Part shown: piece after piece, positions 39,534 through 51,782 of the stretch | Numbering within the stretch: the first letter of the stretch is position 1 | Layout of the letters: each line of letters begins with the position of its first letter | DNA from: Mycobacterium sp. Root265 | GTDB taxonomy: Bacteria; Actinomycetota; Actinomycetes; Mycobacteriales; Mycobacteriaceae | Direction: 5' to 3' | Length of the DNA stretch: 64,000 bases | Assembly: GCF_001428895.1 (NCBI RefSeq) | Contig: NZ_LMJA01000002.1 | Coordinates: forward strand, 168,182 to 232,181 | Program-made: the position numbers and the translations under genes | Notes under the pieces: model-generated | Seen by the model: the letters and a program-made list of their open reading frames with translations, nothing else | Told to the model about the DNA's origin: nothing | Database searches by the model: none

Positions 39534-39854
39534 GTGACGTACACGATTGCCGAACCCTGCGTCGACGTGAAAGACAAGGCATGCATCGAGGAATGCCCTG
39601 TCGATTGCATCTACGAAGGTGCACGCATGCTGTACATCCACCCGGATGAATGCGTCGACTGCGGCGCATGCGAGCCGGTGTGCCCGGTCGAGGCCATCTA
39701 CTACGAAGATGATGTCCCCGACCAGTGGAGCAACTACACGCAGATCAACGCGGACTTCTTCAGCGAGCTGGGCTCTCCCGGCGGCGCGTCGAAGGTCGGC
39801 CAGACCGACAACGACCCGCAGGCCATCAAGGATCTCGAACCCAAGGGCGAGTGA
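39534..39854 (+). CDS. fdxC: Ferredoxin FdxC (7Fe-8S type)
   Basis: 106 residues. Cysteines at 9, 17, 21, 25, 40, 43, 46 and 50 (EPCVDVKDKACIEECPVDCI; DECVDCGACEPVCP), the FdxA/FdxC arrangement carrying a [3Fe-4S] and a [4Fe-4S] cluster, with an acidic C-terminal extension. It is a low-potential cytoplasmic electron carrier. GTG start with AGGAG 9 nt upstream. The stop overlaps the GTG of the aminotransferase gene (GTGA), matching Rv1177-Rv1178. A long untranslated stretch from 39267 precedes it. Confidence 0.93.
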   Translation: MTYTIAEPCVDVKDKACIEECPVDCIYEGARMLYIHPDECVDCGACEPVCPVEAIYYEDDVPDQWSNYTQINADFFSELGSPGGASKVGQTDNDPQAIKDLEPKGE

Positions 39855-40945
39855 ACTCACGTAAATCGACGTCACTGCCGGTGTTCCCCTGGGACACCTT
39901 GGCCGACGTCACCACCACCGCGCGCGCTCATCCCGAGGGCATCGTCGACCTGTCGGTCGGCACCCCCGTCGATGACGTCGCCCCGGTGATACGTGAGGCG
40001 CTCGCGGACGCGAGCGCGACGCCGGGATACCCGACCACCGCGGGCACCCCCGAACTTCGCGCGTCGATCCACGCGGCGTTGCAACGCCGCTTCGGCATCA
40101 CCGGTGTGGCCCCGGCCGCGGTGCTGCCGGTCATCGGCACCAAGGAGCTCATCGCCTGGCTGCCGACGCTGTTGGGTCTGGGATCCGAGGACACCGTGGT
40201 GATCCCGGAGTTGGCGTACCCCACCTACGACGTGGGCGCCCGGCTGGCCGGGGCTCAGGTGCTCGCCGCGGACTCACTGACCCAGATCGGCCCGCAGACA
40301 CCGGCGCTGGTGTTCCTGAACTCGCCGAGTAATCCGTCGGGCAAGGTGCTCGGTCTGGACCACCTGCGCAAGGTCGTGGGGTGGGCCCGCGAACGGGGTG
40401 TGCTGATCGCCTCCGACGAGTGCTACCTCGGGCTGGCGTGGGACGCCCAGCCGCTGTCGGTGCTGCATCCGTCGGTGTGCGACGGCGACCACACCGGACT
40501 GCTGGCCATTCACTCGTTGTCCAAGACGTCCTCGCTGGCCGGCTACCGGGCCGGCTTCGTGGCGGGCGACCCCGCCGTGGTGGCCGAGCTGCTGGCGGTG
40601 CGCAAGCACGCCGGGATGATGGTGCCCGGGCCGATTCAGGCAGCCATGGTCGCGGCGCTGAACGACGACGACCACATCGCGGTGCAGCGCGAGCGTTACG
40701 CCAAGCGACGCGCCGTGTTGCTGCCCGCACTACGTGACGCAGGCTTCACCGTCGACCACTCCGAGGCGGGGCTGTATCTCTGGGCCACTCGAGGAGAGCC
40801 CTGCCGCGACACCCTCGGCTGGCTGGCCCAGCGTGGAATCCTGGTGGCGCCCGGCGAGTTCTACGGCCCGGCCGGGGCCCAGCATGTGCGGGTGGCGCTG
40901 ACGGCCACCGATGAGCGCATCGACGCTGCGGCGGCCCGGCTCTAG
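39851..40945 (+). CDS. dapC: PLP-dependent aminotransferase, succinyldiaminopimelate transaminase type (Rv1178)
   Basis: 364 residues. Class I aminotransferase fold: VDLSVGTPVDDV, FLNSPSNPSGKVLGLDHL, and SLSKTSSLAGYRAGF with the PLP lysine K225. The actinobacterial DapC family looks like this; it makes N-succinyl-L,L-diaminopimelate for lysine and peptidoglycan. M. tuberculosis has another dapC candidate (Rv0858c), so a different substrate is possible. dapD and dapE are in this window about 17 kb away. GTG start overlapping the fdxC stop. Confidence 0.8.
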   Translation: MNSRKSTSLPVFPWDTLADVTTTARAHPEGIVDLSVGTPVDDVAPVIREALADASATPGYPTTAGTPELRASIHAALQRRFGITGVAPAAVLPVIGTKELIAWLPTLLGLGSEDTVVIPELAYPTYDVGARLAGAQVLAADSLTQIGPQTPALVFLNSPSNPSGKVLGLDHLRKVVGWARERGVLIASDECYLGLAWDAQPLSVLHPSVCDGDHTGLLAIHSLSKTSSLAGYRAGFVAGDPAVVAELLAVRKHAGMMVPGPIQAAMVAALNDDDHIAVQRERYAKRRAVLLPALRDAGFTVDHSEAGLYLWATRGEPCRDTLGWLAQRGILVAPGEFYGPAGAQHVRVALTATDERIDAAAARL

Positions 40946-40950
40946 ATCTG

Positions 40951-40984
40951 CGCCGAGCGGCCACGTACCGCACATGACTCGGCG
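40951..40984 (+). terminator. Possible terminator after the aminotransferase gene
   Basis: CGCCGAG (40951-40957) pairs with CTCGGCG (40978-40984), closely followed by AAAA on the plus strand. The long loop makes it weak. It lies 6 bp after the stop, in the 293-bp gap 40946-41238, where I see no other gene. Confidence 0.3.
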
Positions 40985-41238
40985 AAAAGCGTGTCTCAAC
41001 TGGCCACTGGGCGGCCAGGTGAGCAGCAAACCGAATGCGATGGTGCACAGGATCGGATCGCCATGGACACCACCGGTGGACTGAGCCCGCAGTCAACCGA
41101 ACGGTGGACACTGTTCAGGCGTGCTGCCAGTTTTGCTGAGGCCGTTGACATCACGCGGCTGGACTGGTTGATTCTCGAAATGACCGTGATTCCGGTCAGC
41201 TCTGCCAACTTCGGTTCGATGAGGAGCCAGTTGCCGAC

Positions 41239-41682
41239 ATGTCAGCCAGCGCACGCCAGATCGAGAATCTGCTGTACACCTACGCCGAGCGAATCGACGC
41301 CGGCGATCTGGCTGGCGTCGCCGACCTTTTCGCCCACGGCCGGATCTGCGGAGTCGAGGACGGTCCACCGGAGACGGTGTTCAGCGGAACCGAACGCGTC
41401 CGGCAGATGTACGACATGGCGACCAGGTTGTATGAGGACGGCACCCCGAAAACCAAGCATCTGACCAGCAATGCGCGCATCGAGGTCGACGAGGCGGCCG
41501 GGACCGCACAGAGTCGGTCCAACTACCTGGTCACGCAGGCGACACCGGATCTGCCGCTGCAGGTCATCGTGACCGGCCACTACCGCGACACCTTCCACCG
41601 ACTCGACGGCCGCTGGTGGTTCGACACGCGGATCATGTTCGTCGATCAGGTGGGCGATGTCAGCCACCACCTGAAGTTCTGA
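41239..41682 (+). CDS. SnoaL-like (NTF2-fold) protein, first gene of the sulfotransferase operon
   Basis: 147 residues. ENLLYTYAERIDAGDLAGVA, FSGTERVRQMYDMATRLY, TKHLTSNARIEVDEAAGTAQ and GRWWFDTRIMFVDQ give the SnoaL_4 pattern of a small alpha/beta cone fold. Such proteins are hydratases, isomerases or dehydratases of steroid- or polyketide-like substrates, or accessory subunits; the active-site residues cannot be fixed here. GAGGAG lies about 12 nt before the ATG. The stop is 5 bp from the start of the sulfotransferase gene. Confidence 0.8.
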   Translation: MSASARQIENLLYTYAERIDAGDLAGVADLFAHGRICGVEDGPPETVFSGTERVRQMYDMATRLYEDGTPKTKHLTSNARIEVDEAAGTAQSRSNYLVTQATPDLPLQVIVTGHYRDTFHRLDGRWWFDTRIMFVDQVGDVSHHLKF

Positions 41683-41687
41683 CCGCC

Positions 41688-42881
41688 GTGCCGCAAGGTT
41701 CACCGTTCGACGCGGCAGACCTCATGGCGGCTGCCCGGGGCAAGGAACGGCTCGACGATTGGGGACCGCTGGCGTTCGAGACGCCGCTTGCGGTGCTGGC
41801 CGACAGCTACGCCGAGGCGGGGCTGAACCAGATCGGGGAGTACATCCTGCGCGCGGGTCTGGTGCACGGCCTGCGGATGCGGTTGCGTGCCCAGGAATGG
41901 ATCCGCCGATACCCCGAGATTCTGGAGGAGGCGATCCTCGCCCCGATCGTGGTGGTCGGGATGATGCGCAGCGGAACCACCCTGCTGCAACGACTGCTGG
42001 CCGCCGACCCACGCTTTCACTGCGCCTACGGCTGGGAGGTGGTGGAGGTCGCCCCGAAGCTCGATTACCGGTGGTCGACGCCCGAGGATCCCCGCATCCT
42101 GATCAGCACGGCGCGGGAGGCGAAATCGCGTGAGCTGGCACCGGAATTGTTCGCGATCCACCCCATGTACGCCCGCGAGCCCGAAGAGGAGATCGTCTTC
42201 CTGTCGGACGCCTTCCTGTCGCATGTACCGGAATCGGGCGCCCATGTGCCCACCTACCGGTCCTGGATCGACGCGCAGGACTTCACTCCCGCGTACGACT
42301 ACCTGCACCGGATGCTGCAGTTCCTGCAGTGGCAGAAGCGCAGGGCCGGCAAGGTCGCGGACCGCTGGGTGCTCAAGACACCCGCGCACCTGGGCTACCT
42401 CGATGCGCTGCGTGCCCGGTTCCCCGATATGCATCTGGTGCACATGCACCGGGATCCGCGCGACACCATCCCTTCCGGTGCGAGCCTGAACGCCACCCTG
42501 CATGCCATGCACGCCGACCATGTCGATCCGGCGCGGGTCGGAGCCCAGTGGCTGGCGCGGATGGGCTGGACCAATGATCGCGCCATGGCGGTCCGGGACA
42601 GCTGGGTCGATGAAGACGAGCGTGCCACCGACATCGAATTCAGCATCGCGGTATCCGATCCGATCGGCCAGGTGTCCCGGGTGTACGACGCGATCGGTCT
42701 ACCGCTGACCGCCGACGCCGAGCGCGCGATGCGGCGCTGGTTGGCCGAACGCCCCCGGGAGGCGGCGCGACCGCCGTATACGGCGGCCACCTTCGGACTC
42801 AGCGACGACCAGATCGGTGAGCGGTTCGCGGCCTACAACAGGCGCTTTCGCGGCGCCGTCCCATCCACCCGAGGAGAATGA
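41688..42881 (+). CDS. Sulfotransferase family protein
   Basis: 397 residues from a GTG. The PAPS-binding loop is APIVVVGMMRSGTTLLQRLL (G91-T98), with the 3-phosphate-binding segment HMHRDPRDTIPSGASLNAT later. The N-terminal 80 residues are helical as in mycobacterial Stf homologues. It transfers sulfate from PAPS to an alcohol or amine; the acceptor is unknown. It is the second gene of a run of five closely spaced or overlapping genes; AGGAG for the next gene lies in its last codons. Confidence 0.83.
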   Translation: MPQGSPFDAADLMAAARGKERLDDWGPLAFETPLAVLADSYAEAGLNQIGEYILRAGLVHGLRMRLRAQEWIRRYPEILEEAILAPIVVVGMMRSGTTLLQRLLAADPRFHCAYGWEVVEVAPKLDYRWSTPEDPRILISTAREAKSRELAPELFAIHPMYAREPEEEIVFLSDAFLSHVPESGAHVPTYRSWIDAQDFTPAYDYLHRMLQFLQWQKRRAGKVADRWVLKTPAHLGYLDALRARFPDMHLVHMHRDPRDTIPSGASLNATLHAMHADHVDPARVGAQWLARMGWTNDRAMAVRDSWVDEDERATDIEFSIAVSDPIGQVSRVYDAIGLPLTADAERAMRRWLAERPREAARPPYTAATFGLSDDQIGERFAAYNRRFRGAVPSTRGE

Positions 42882-44126
42882 ATGTCCGAGCACCCGGTGG
42901 CCACCGCAACCCAACACGAACAGGAGCTCGCGGCGCTGGACCTGTTGGAGCATCCGACGGTGCAGGCCGCCTATCGCAGCGTCGCCGAGACCTGGCTGGG
43001 GCGGGCGAAGGCCTCCGATGCGATGCGGGCGTGTTTCGAGGACGCATTCGCCGAAGTGATGTTCTCGGCGGCGGTGTGGTCCTCCAACCAGGACGCGCTG
43101 CGGCCGAAGGTCAGTTGCATCACCCGGCTGGCGCACCCCGTGCAGGGCCGTGCGATACCCGGGTCACGTTGGGGCATCGACAATCCCGACAGCGTGTACC
43201 GGGTGATCCCGATCTCCGGCGACGAGCGCTACGAGATCCACGGCCGCGTCGGGCAGAACCGGATGACGGAGAACTACTTCACGCTGTGGGACGCGAACAT
43301 GGGCACCGTCGCCGTGCTCAACGGCCGCACCATGGACGTCGAATCCGACGGGTCGTTCACCATCACCGTCGACTCCGATCCCGCGGGCGGCCGACCCAAC
43401 CACGTGCAGTCCACCCCCGAGGCCCACGAGTTCTACATCCGTGATGTCCTGCTCAACTGGGACCGCGACGACCCCAATCACCTTTCGGTGCAACGGCTCG
43501 GCGGCCCACCGTTACGACCGGCCCGCACCCGCGACGAGCAGGCCGACGCCACCGCGGACATGATGGCGTACTTCGCCAACTTCACCGGCAAGCTCAGTCA
43601 CGGTGTCTACAAGATGCCGCCCAACAACTTCAACCTCGCCTGGTCGGCCGACAAGGTCGGCGCGATGCGCAATCAGGTGTACGTCATGGGCCGCTTCGAC
43701 CTCAGCCCCGGTGAGGCGTTCGTCGTCGACGTCGGCGACGGTGGCGCCGAGTACTTCACCGTTCCGCTGAGCAACATCTGGGGCACGACGCTCGACATCG
43801 TCGATCGCACGGGCAGCCTCAACAAGGCGCAGTCGACACCCAACGCGGACGGCTCCTATACCTACGTCATCTCCCCGACCGATCCCGGCGTCGCCAACTG
43901 GATCGACTCCGACGGACTGAACGAGGGCATCCTGACGTTGCGGATGGCCGAATTCGGCGGTGACGGACCCAAAGAGGACCTCGGTGCGCGCGGGCGGGTG
44001 GTGAAACTCGACGATCTCGAACGCGAGGCCCCGACATTGCGCCGGGTGTCCGCGCAGGAACGCGCGACCGAACTCGCCGAGCGCCGTGCGGCGTACCTGC
44101 GCCGCCTACCCGAGGGGACTGCCTGA
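42882..44126 (+). CDS. DUF1214-like protein
   Basis: 414 residues. The C-terminal part (YFTVPLSNIWGTTLDIVDRT, DGSYTYVISPTDPGVANWID, NEGILTLRMAEFG) has the Asn-Asp-Gly-Ser and Pro-x-NW features of DUF1214, a domain of bacterial cell-surface or lipid-related proteins. The N-terminal half is not recognised. There is no signal peptide. The ATG directly follows the TGA of the sulfotransferase gene, with GAGGAG upstream. The stop overlaps the ATG of the SDR (TGATG). Function unknown; the operon suggests work on the same substrate as the sulfotransferase and SDRs. Confidence 0.7.
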   Translation: MSEHPVATATQHEQELAALDLLEHPTVQAAYRSVAETWLGRAKASDAMRACFEDAFAEVMFSAAVWSSNQDALRPKVSCITRLAHPVQGRAIPGSRWGIDNPDSVYRVIPISGDERYEIHGRVGQNRMTENYFTLWDANMGTVAVLNGRTMDVESDGSFTITVDSDPAGGRPNHVQSTPEAHEFYIRDVLLNWDRDDPNHLSVQRLGGPPLRPARTRDEQADATADMMAYFANFTGKLSHGVYKMPPNNFNLAWSADKVGAMRNQVYVMGRFDLSPGEAFVVDVGDGGAEYFTVPLSNIWGTTLDIVDRTGSLNKAQSTPNADGSYTYVISPTDPGVANWIDSDGLNEGILTLRMAEFGGDGPKEDLGARGRVVKLDDLEREAPTLRRVSAQERATELAERRAAYLRRLPEGTA

Positions 44127-44962
44127 TGACCCGCTGGTTGATCACCGGATGCTCCACCGGCATCGGACGCGAGATCGGCCGCGCCGCTTTGGAGGCCGGG
44201 CACTCCGTGGTTGTCACAGCACGGCGCCGGGAGGCGGTGGCCGATTTCGTCGACACGTTCGGTGACCGCGCCGTGGCCGTCGCCCTCGACGTCACCGACA
44301 AGGATCAGATCGCCGCGGCGGTCGCGGCGGCGCACGACGCGTTCGGCGGTATCGACGTCCTGGTCAACAATGCGGGCTACGGCTACATGTCGGCCGTCGA
44401 AGAAGGCGATGACGCCGAGGTGCGGAAACTGTTCGATACCAACTACTTCGGGGTGGTCGATACGATCAAAGCGGTGCTACCGGCCATGCGGGCATCCAAA
44501 TCCGGTCACATCGTCAACATCTCGTCGATGACCGGTCTGGTGGCCAACCCGCCCAACGCCTACTACTCCTCGACAAAGTTTGCGCTGGAGGCGCTCACCG
44601 AGGCGCTCGCTCAGGAGGTCGCACCGCTGGGCATCAAGGTGACCGCCATCGAACCCGGAGCCTTCCGCACCGACTGGGCCAGGCGTTCGATGCAGGAATC
44701 CTCCACGCCGATCGGTGATTACGACGACGGCGTCGGGACCCGTAAGACGTTGATCAAGGAGTTCGCCGACCACTTGCCCGGTGATCCGCGCAAGGTCGCC
44801 GAGGCGGTGCTGACGGTGACGGCGCTGGACGAACCGCCGCTGCGCCTGCTGCTCGGGCGCGATGTGCTGAAGGCGGTGCGGGACAAGATCGCTGCCCTGT
44901 CTGCCTCCATCGACGAGTGGGAAGCCGTGACCAAGGACGTCAACTTCCCGAAGGGCACCTAG
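44126..44962 (+). CDS. Short-chain dehydrogenase/reductase, oxidoreductase type
   Basis: 278 residues. NADP motif TGCSTGIG (7-14), NNAG, a catalytic Ser in ISSMTG and YSSTK. The pattern is the classical SDR with a C-terminal extension containing DEFxxH-like residues typical of the KR/retinol-dehydrogenase-like subgroup. It is coupled by one base to the DUF1214-like gene and to the next SDR (TAGTG). It probably oxidises or reduces a hydroxyl group in a shared pathway. Confidence 0.87.
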   Translation: MTRWLITGCSTGIGREIGRAALEAGHSVVVTARRREAVADFVDTFGDRAVAVALDVTDKDQIAAAVAAAHDAFGGIDVLVNNAGYGYMSAVEEGDDAEVRKLFDTNYFGVVDTIKAVLPAMRASKSGHIVNISSMTGLVANPPNAYYSSTKFALEALTEALAQEVAPLGIKVTAIEPGAFRTDWARRSMQESSTPIGDYDDGVGTRKTLIKEFADHLPGDPRKVAEAVLTVTALDEPPLRLLLGRDVLKAVRDKIAALSASIDEWEAVTKDVNFPKGT

Positions 44963-45783
44963 TGGCCCGGCAGGCAGGCAAGGTGGCTTTCATCACCGGT
45001 GCGGCCCGGGGGATGGGTCGTGCTCATGCCGTGAAGCTTGCCGGCGAGGGGGCCGACATCATCGCGCTGGATGTCTGCGGGCCGTTCGAGTCGACCGACT
45101 ACCCCGGGTCGACATCCGATGACCTGGCGACGACGGTGGAACTCGTCGAGAAACAGGGCCGCCGCATCATCGCCCGCGAAGGCGACGTCCGCGATCCTGA
45201 CGCGGTGGATCAGGTGGTCGCCGCCGGTGTCGCGGAGTTCGGTCGTATCGACATCGTCATCGCGAATGCCGGCATCATCCGGCTGACGGATTCGGACCAC
45301 CGCGCGCAGGTCTTCCGCGACGTCGTCGATGTGAACCTGACCGGCGCGTGGAACACGGTCGACGCGGCGCTCCCCACGATGATCGCCGGTGGACGGGGCG
45401 GGGCGATCGTGTTGGCGAGTTCGACGGCCGGTATCCGAGCGTCCGGTACCGACCGGCCCGGGTTGCAGGCCTATGCGGCATCCAAGCGCGGGTTGGTGGC
45501 GCTGATGCAGGGCTGGGCCAGTGACCTTGCGCGGCATTCGATCCGGGTGAACACCATCCACCCGTCGGGGGTGGCGACCGACATGATCATCAACGAGACC
45601 ACCATCGGGTTGGCGCAGGCGGCCGACCCATGGATGGGCACCCAGCAGAACGCCCTGCCGATTGCCTTGTTGCAGCCCGAGCAGATCGCGAACGCGGTGG
45701 CGTGGCTGGTATCCGAGGAGGCCGAGTTCATCACCGGCGTGGCGTGGCCGCTCGACGCGGGGTTCGGTATCCGGACGTACTAG
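44962..45783 (+). CDS. Mycofactocin-coupled SDR-family oxidoreductase
   Basis: 273 residues starting with GTG. It has TGAARGMGRAHAVKLAGEG, the long loop DVCGPFESTDYPGSTSDDLA, EKQGRRIIAREGDVRD and the catalytic LQAYAASKRG. The extra loop after the second strand is the signature of the SDRs that keep NAD bound and pass electrons to mycofactocin (TIGR03971 type). This suggests that the operon oxidises an alcohol. The start overlaps the previous stop by one base and the end overlaps the convergent regulator gene by four. Confidence 0.85.
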   Translation: MARQAGKVAFITGAARGMGRAHAVKLAGEGADIIALDVCGPFESTDYPGSTSDDLATTVELVEKQGRRIIAREGDVRDPDAVDQVVAAGVAEFGRIDIVIANAGIIRLTDSDHRAQVFRDVVDVNLTGAWNTVDAALPTMIAGGRGGAIVLASSTAGIRASGTDRPGLQAYAASKRGLVALMQGWASDLARHSIRVNTIHPSGVATDMIINETTIGLAQAADPWMGTQQNALPIALLQPEQIANAVAWLVSEEAEFITGVAWPLDAGFGIRTY

Positions 45784-47366
45784 CGGGTGGCGCGCAGGCT
45801 CAGCGACAGCAGCAGGCGAAGTTCGGCATCATCCAATGACGCGGCGATGAGCTTTTCCAGACGGCGCACCCGGTAGCGCACCGTGTTGGGATGCACGTGT
45901 AAGTGCTCGGCGACCGTGGCGATGTCGCCGAAGCAGTCCAGATATGCCGCCAGTGTGTCCGCCAGTACTGGTTGGGTGTCGCGCAGTTGACGGATGCGGG
46001 GGTCGACCAGATGCTCGTCGGCTTCGATCATCGACACGATCTCGTCGAGCAGGACGGTGGTGCGGGCGTCATCGAGTGAGGACACCTGCGCGATGGCACC
46101 GGGATGGCGCTGTGCGCTCTGGAACACCCTGTCGACCTCGGTGCGGGCGGGCGCGATATCGGCAAGCCCGGTCAGTGGGGCCGCGATCACCGCGCGCAGG
46201 CTGAGCCCCAACTCGCGGCGCAATGCGGACACCACGCCCCGCACCCAGGACGTCACCGCTGCCGGTGCACCGATCTTCGGGAACACCACGTAGACCCGGT
46301 CGTCGTCGGCGGTCACCTGCGCGTCGACGCGGAAGGCGCCGGCGCTCAGTGCCAGCACATCCGGTGGGGCGCCCTGGAACGCGACCAATGCCGCGCGGGT
46401 GTCTGCGGCGACGCCCAGGCCCTGGGCCACCGAGGACACGTCGATCTCGGCGCCGGCCAGACCGAGGAGTTGGCGCACCAGGACCGTGTGGGTGGAAGGT
46501 GCCGCCGCCAGCCGGGACATGATCCGGGCCGCCAGCACCGCCGCACCCCGCAGCACATCCTCGACGTCCTCGGCCAACGGTTGCGAACCTTGTTGCAGCC
46601 AAATGGTTCCGGCGAACTCGGCCGCCCGCCGACCATCTGGTGATGCGTGGTGCACGCCGACGGCCAGCCGCGGGCGCAGGCCCAGTTCGGGCCGCGCGTC
46701 GACGCGCACGACATCGGCGGATGCGCGTAACGAGTCGAAAACCCCCCACTGCCCCAGCCATTCGAGGTGGGCGGGCGGACCGGCGCGGCCCATGATGGAC
46801 AGCCGCCGCAAGTCATCGGCCTCGTCGTTGGACGCCGAGTAGGCCAGCACATGGGATGCGGTGTCCTCGATGCTCACCATGCCGCGGGTGCGTTCGGCGA
46901 TCGACTGGGCGAGCCCGAACAGGTCGGTGCCGGAATCCGACTGCGGATCGGCGCGGTCGCCGTGGTGTTCGAAGACGTGGTTGACCAATCGGAACAACCG
47001 TTCCCAGCGGGCTCGTGGTTCGACGGCCACGACGGCGACCCCGGCCTGCGTTGCCCGGGCGATCACCGACGGGTGCGGCTCCTTGACGAAGATCGCGACT
47101 GGCTGTCGGGTTTGGGCGGCCAGCCAGTGCACCGCATCCGCCGGACTGATGCCGAGCAGAAAAAACACATCCGCGGCACCGGCCGCGGCCGCCAGGCCCA
47201 GGCGCACGTCGTCGGCGTCGAGCAATGCCGCCGAGGCCACCGGCAGGTCCAGCCCGCGCGGAGCCTCCACCAGATTGACCAGGGTGGTGTCCAGCGCCAG
47301 CAGCAGCCGGCCGAGTCCCACACCGGTGTCCGACATATTGGCCAATCGTACTAGAAGGTCCATCAA
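45780..47366 (-). CDS. pruC: PucR-family activator of proline use (Rv1186c/PruC-like)
   Basis: 528 residues. After an N-terminal PucR sensory domain and a middle GGDEF-like region (DTRAALVAFQGAPPDVLALS; RVYVVFPKIGAP), the C-terminal HTH_30 reads LAAYLDCFGDIATVAEHLHV, then HPNTVRYRVRRLEKLIA. It is divergent from pruA, and its orthologue activates the proline operon of mycobacteria. The start could also be the ATG at 47336, which has TACGAT 8 nt upstream. A direct repeat at 47338-47383 is a possible binding site. Confidence 0.85.
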   Translation of the reverse strand: MMDLLVRLANMSDTGVGLGRLLLALDTTLVNLVEAPRGLDLPVASAALLDADDVRLGLAAAAGAADVFFLLGISPADAVHWLAAQTRQPVAIFVKEPHPSVIARATQAGVAVVAVEPRARWERLFRLVNHVFEHHGDRADPQSDSGTDLFGLAQSIAERTRGMVSIEDTASHVLAYSASNDEADDLRRLSIMGRAGPPAHLEWLGQWGVFDSLRASADVVRVDARPELGLRPRLAVGVHHASPDGRRAAEFAGTIWLQQGSQPLAEDVEDVLRGAAVLAARIMSRLAAAPSTHTVLVRQLLGLAGAEIDVSSVAQGLGVAADTRAALVAFQGAPPDVLALSAGAFRVDAQVTADDDRVYVVFPKIGAPAAVTSWVRGVVSALRRELGLSLRAVIAAPLTGLADIAPARTEVDRVFQSAQRHPGAIAQVSSLDDARTTVLLDEIVSMIEADEHLVDPRIRQLRDTQPVLADTLAAYLDCFGDIATVAEHLHVHPNTVRYRVRRLEKLIAASLDDAELRLLLSLSLRATR

Positions 47367-47383
47367 AGCTTGGTCAATCGAAC
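47338..47383. promoter_or_regulatory. Direct repeat TTGG(C/T)CAATCG(T/A)AC, candidate PruC site
   Basis: Copies at 47338-47351 and 47370-47383 match at 12 of 14 bases and are 32 bp apart, about three helical turns. They lie at the pruC/pruA divergent region and fit a tandem operator. Inference from sequence. Confidence 0.45.
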
Positions 47384-47420
47384 AACCTATGCGAGCGCTG
47401 GATCAGCCATCGTTGCCGGT

Positions 47421-49058
<1,638 letters not shown>

Positions 49059-49060
49059 CC

Positions 49061-50014
49061 ATGAGTGTCTTCCAGAAGCTGGCGCGGCCCACGATCCTGG
49101 CCGCGAGCAGATCCGACAAGCTGCGGCGCACCGCCGAGCGAATGCCCGTGACGCGCGATGTCGTGCACCGGTTCGTGCCCGGGGAAACCATCGACGACGC
49201 CATGGGTTCAGTTGCTGCGCTGCGGGATTCACGGCGCTTCGTCAGCATCGACTACCTGGGCGAGGATGTCACCGACCAGGACACTGCGGGTGCCACGGTC
49301 GAGGCCTACCTGGGGTTACTGGACGCGCTCGCGCGGCGCGCAGAGTCGACCGGTTCTCCGCGGACCCTGGAGGTGTCGCTGAAGCTGTCGGCGCTGGGCC
49401 AGGCGTTGCCCCGTGACGGCGAGAAGATCGCCATGGAGAACGCCCACATCATCTGTCAGAAGGCCGGTGACGTCGGCGCCTGGGTGACGGTGGACGCCGA
49501 GGACCACACCACCACCGACTCGACACTGTCCATCGTGCGGGATCTGCGTGCCGATTTCGACTGGCTGGGCACGGTACTGCAGGCGTACCTCGAGCGCACC
49601 GCAACAGACTGCCGCGAGTTCGCCGCCTCCGGCGCCCGAATCCGGCTGTGCAAGGGCGCCTACGACGAGCCCGCTTCCGTCGCGTTCCGTGAGCGCACCG
49701 AGGTGACCGACTCCTATCTGCGGTGCCTACGCATCCTGATGGCCGGCAGCGGCTACCCGATGGTGGCATCACACGACCCGGAGATCATCAACGCGGTGCC
49801 CGGGATGGTGTCGGAGTTCGGCCGCGGTGTAGATGATTTCGAGTACCAGATGCTGTACGGCATCCGCGACGACGAGCAGCGCCGACTGGCCGACGCGGGC
49901 CACCACGTCCGCGTGTACGTGCCTTTCGGGACGCAGTGGTACGGCTACTTCGTGCGCCGGCTCGCCGAACGTCCGGCGAACCTCGCGTTCTTCCTTCGCG
50001 CGCTGCTGGATTGA
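49061..50014 (+). CDS. putA: Proline dehydrogenase (monofunctional)
   Basis: 317 residues. The beta/alpha barrel has SIDYLGEDVTD, LEVSLKLSALGQ, GAWVTVDAEDHTTTDSTL, RIRLCKGAYDEP, and the proline/FAD C-terminal part VPFGTQWYGYFVRRLAERPA. It oxidises proline to pyrroline-5-carboxylate with FAD, passing electrons to quinone. Matches Rv1188 (called putA or pruB). The ATG at 49061 begins two bases after the pruA stop. Confidence 0.92.
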   Translation: MSVFQKLARPTILAASRSDKLRRTAERMPVTRDVVHRFVPGETIDDAMGSVAALRDSRRFVSIDYLGEDVTDQDTAGATVEAYLGLLDALARRAESTGSPRTLEVSLKLSALGQALPRDGEKIAMENAHIICQKAGDVGAWVTVDAEDHTTTDSTLSIVRDLRADFDWLGTVLQAYLERTATDCREFAASGARIRLCKGAYDEPASVAFRERTEVTDSYLRCLRILMAGSGYPMVASHDPEIINAVPGMVSEFGRGVDDFEYQMLYGIRDDEQRRLADAGHHVRVYVPFGTQWYGYFVRRLAERPANLAFFLRALLD

Positions 50015-50093
50015 CGACCAGCGGTCAGGGCCTGCTGATCGGTCACGGCACTAGGATGTCCGCTCTCGCTGTCAGTTTCGAGCAGGCGGGCGA

Positions 50094-51757
<1,664 letters not shown>

Positions 51758-51782
51758 CTACGGCGGCGGCGCCACCTCGGAT

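Noticed and set aside
40991-41464. Plus-strand frame spanning the gap before the SnoaL gene
   Set aside because: No RBS, no motif, and most of it overlaps the SnoaL gene in another frame.
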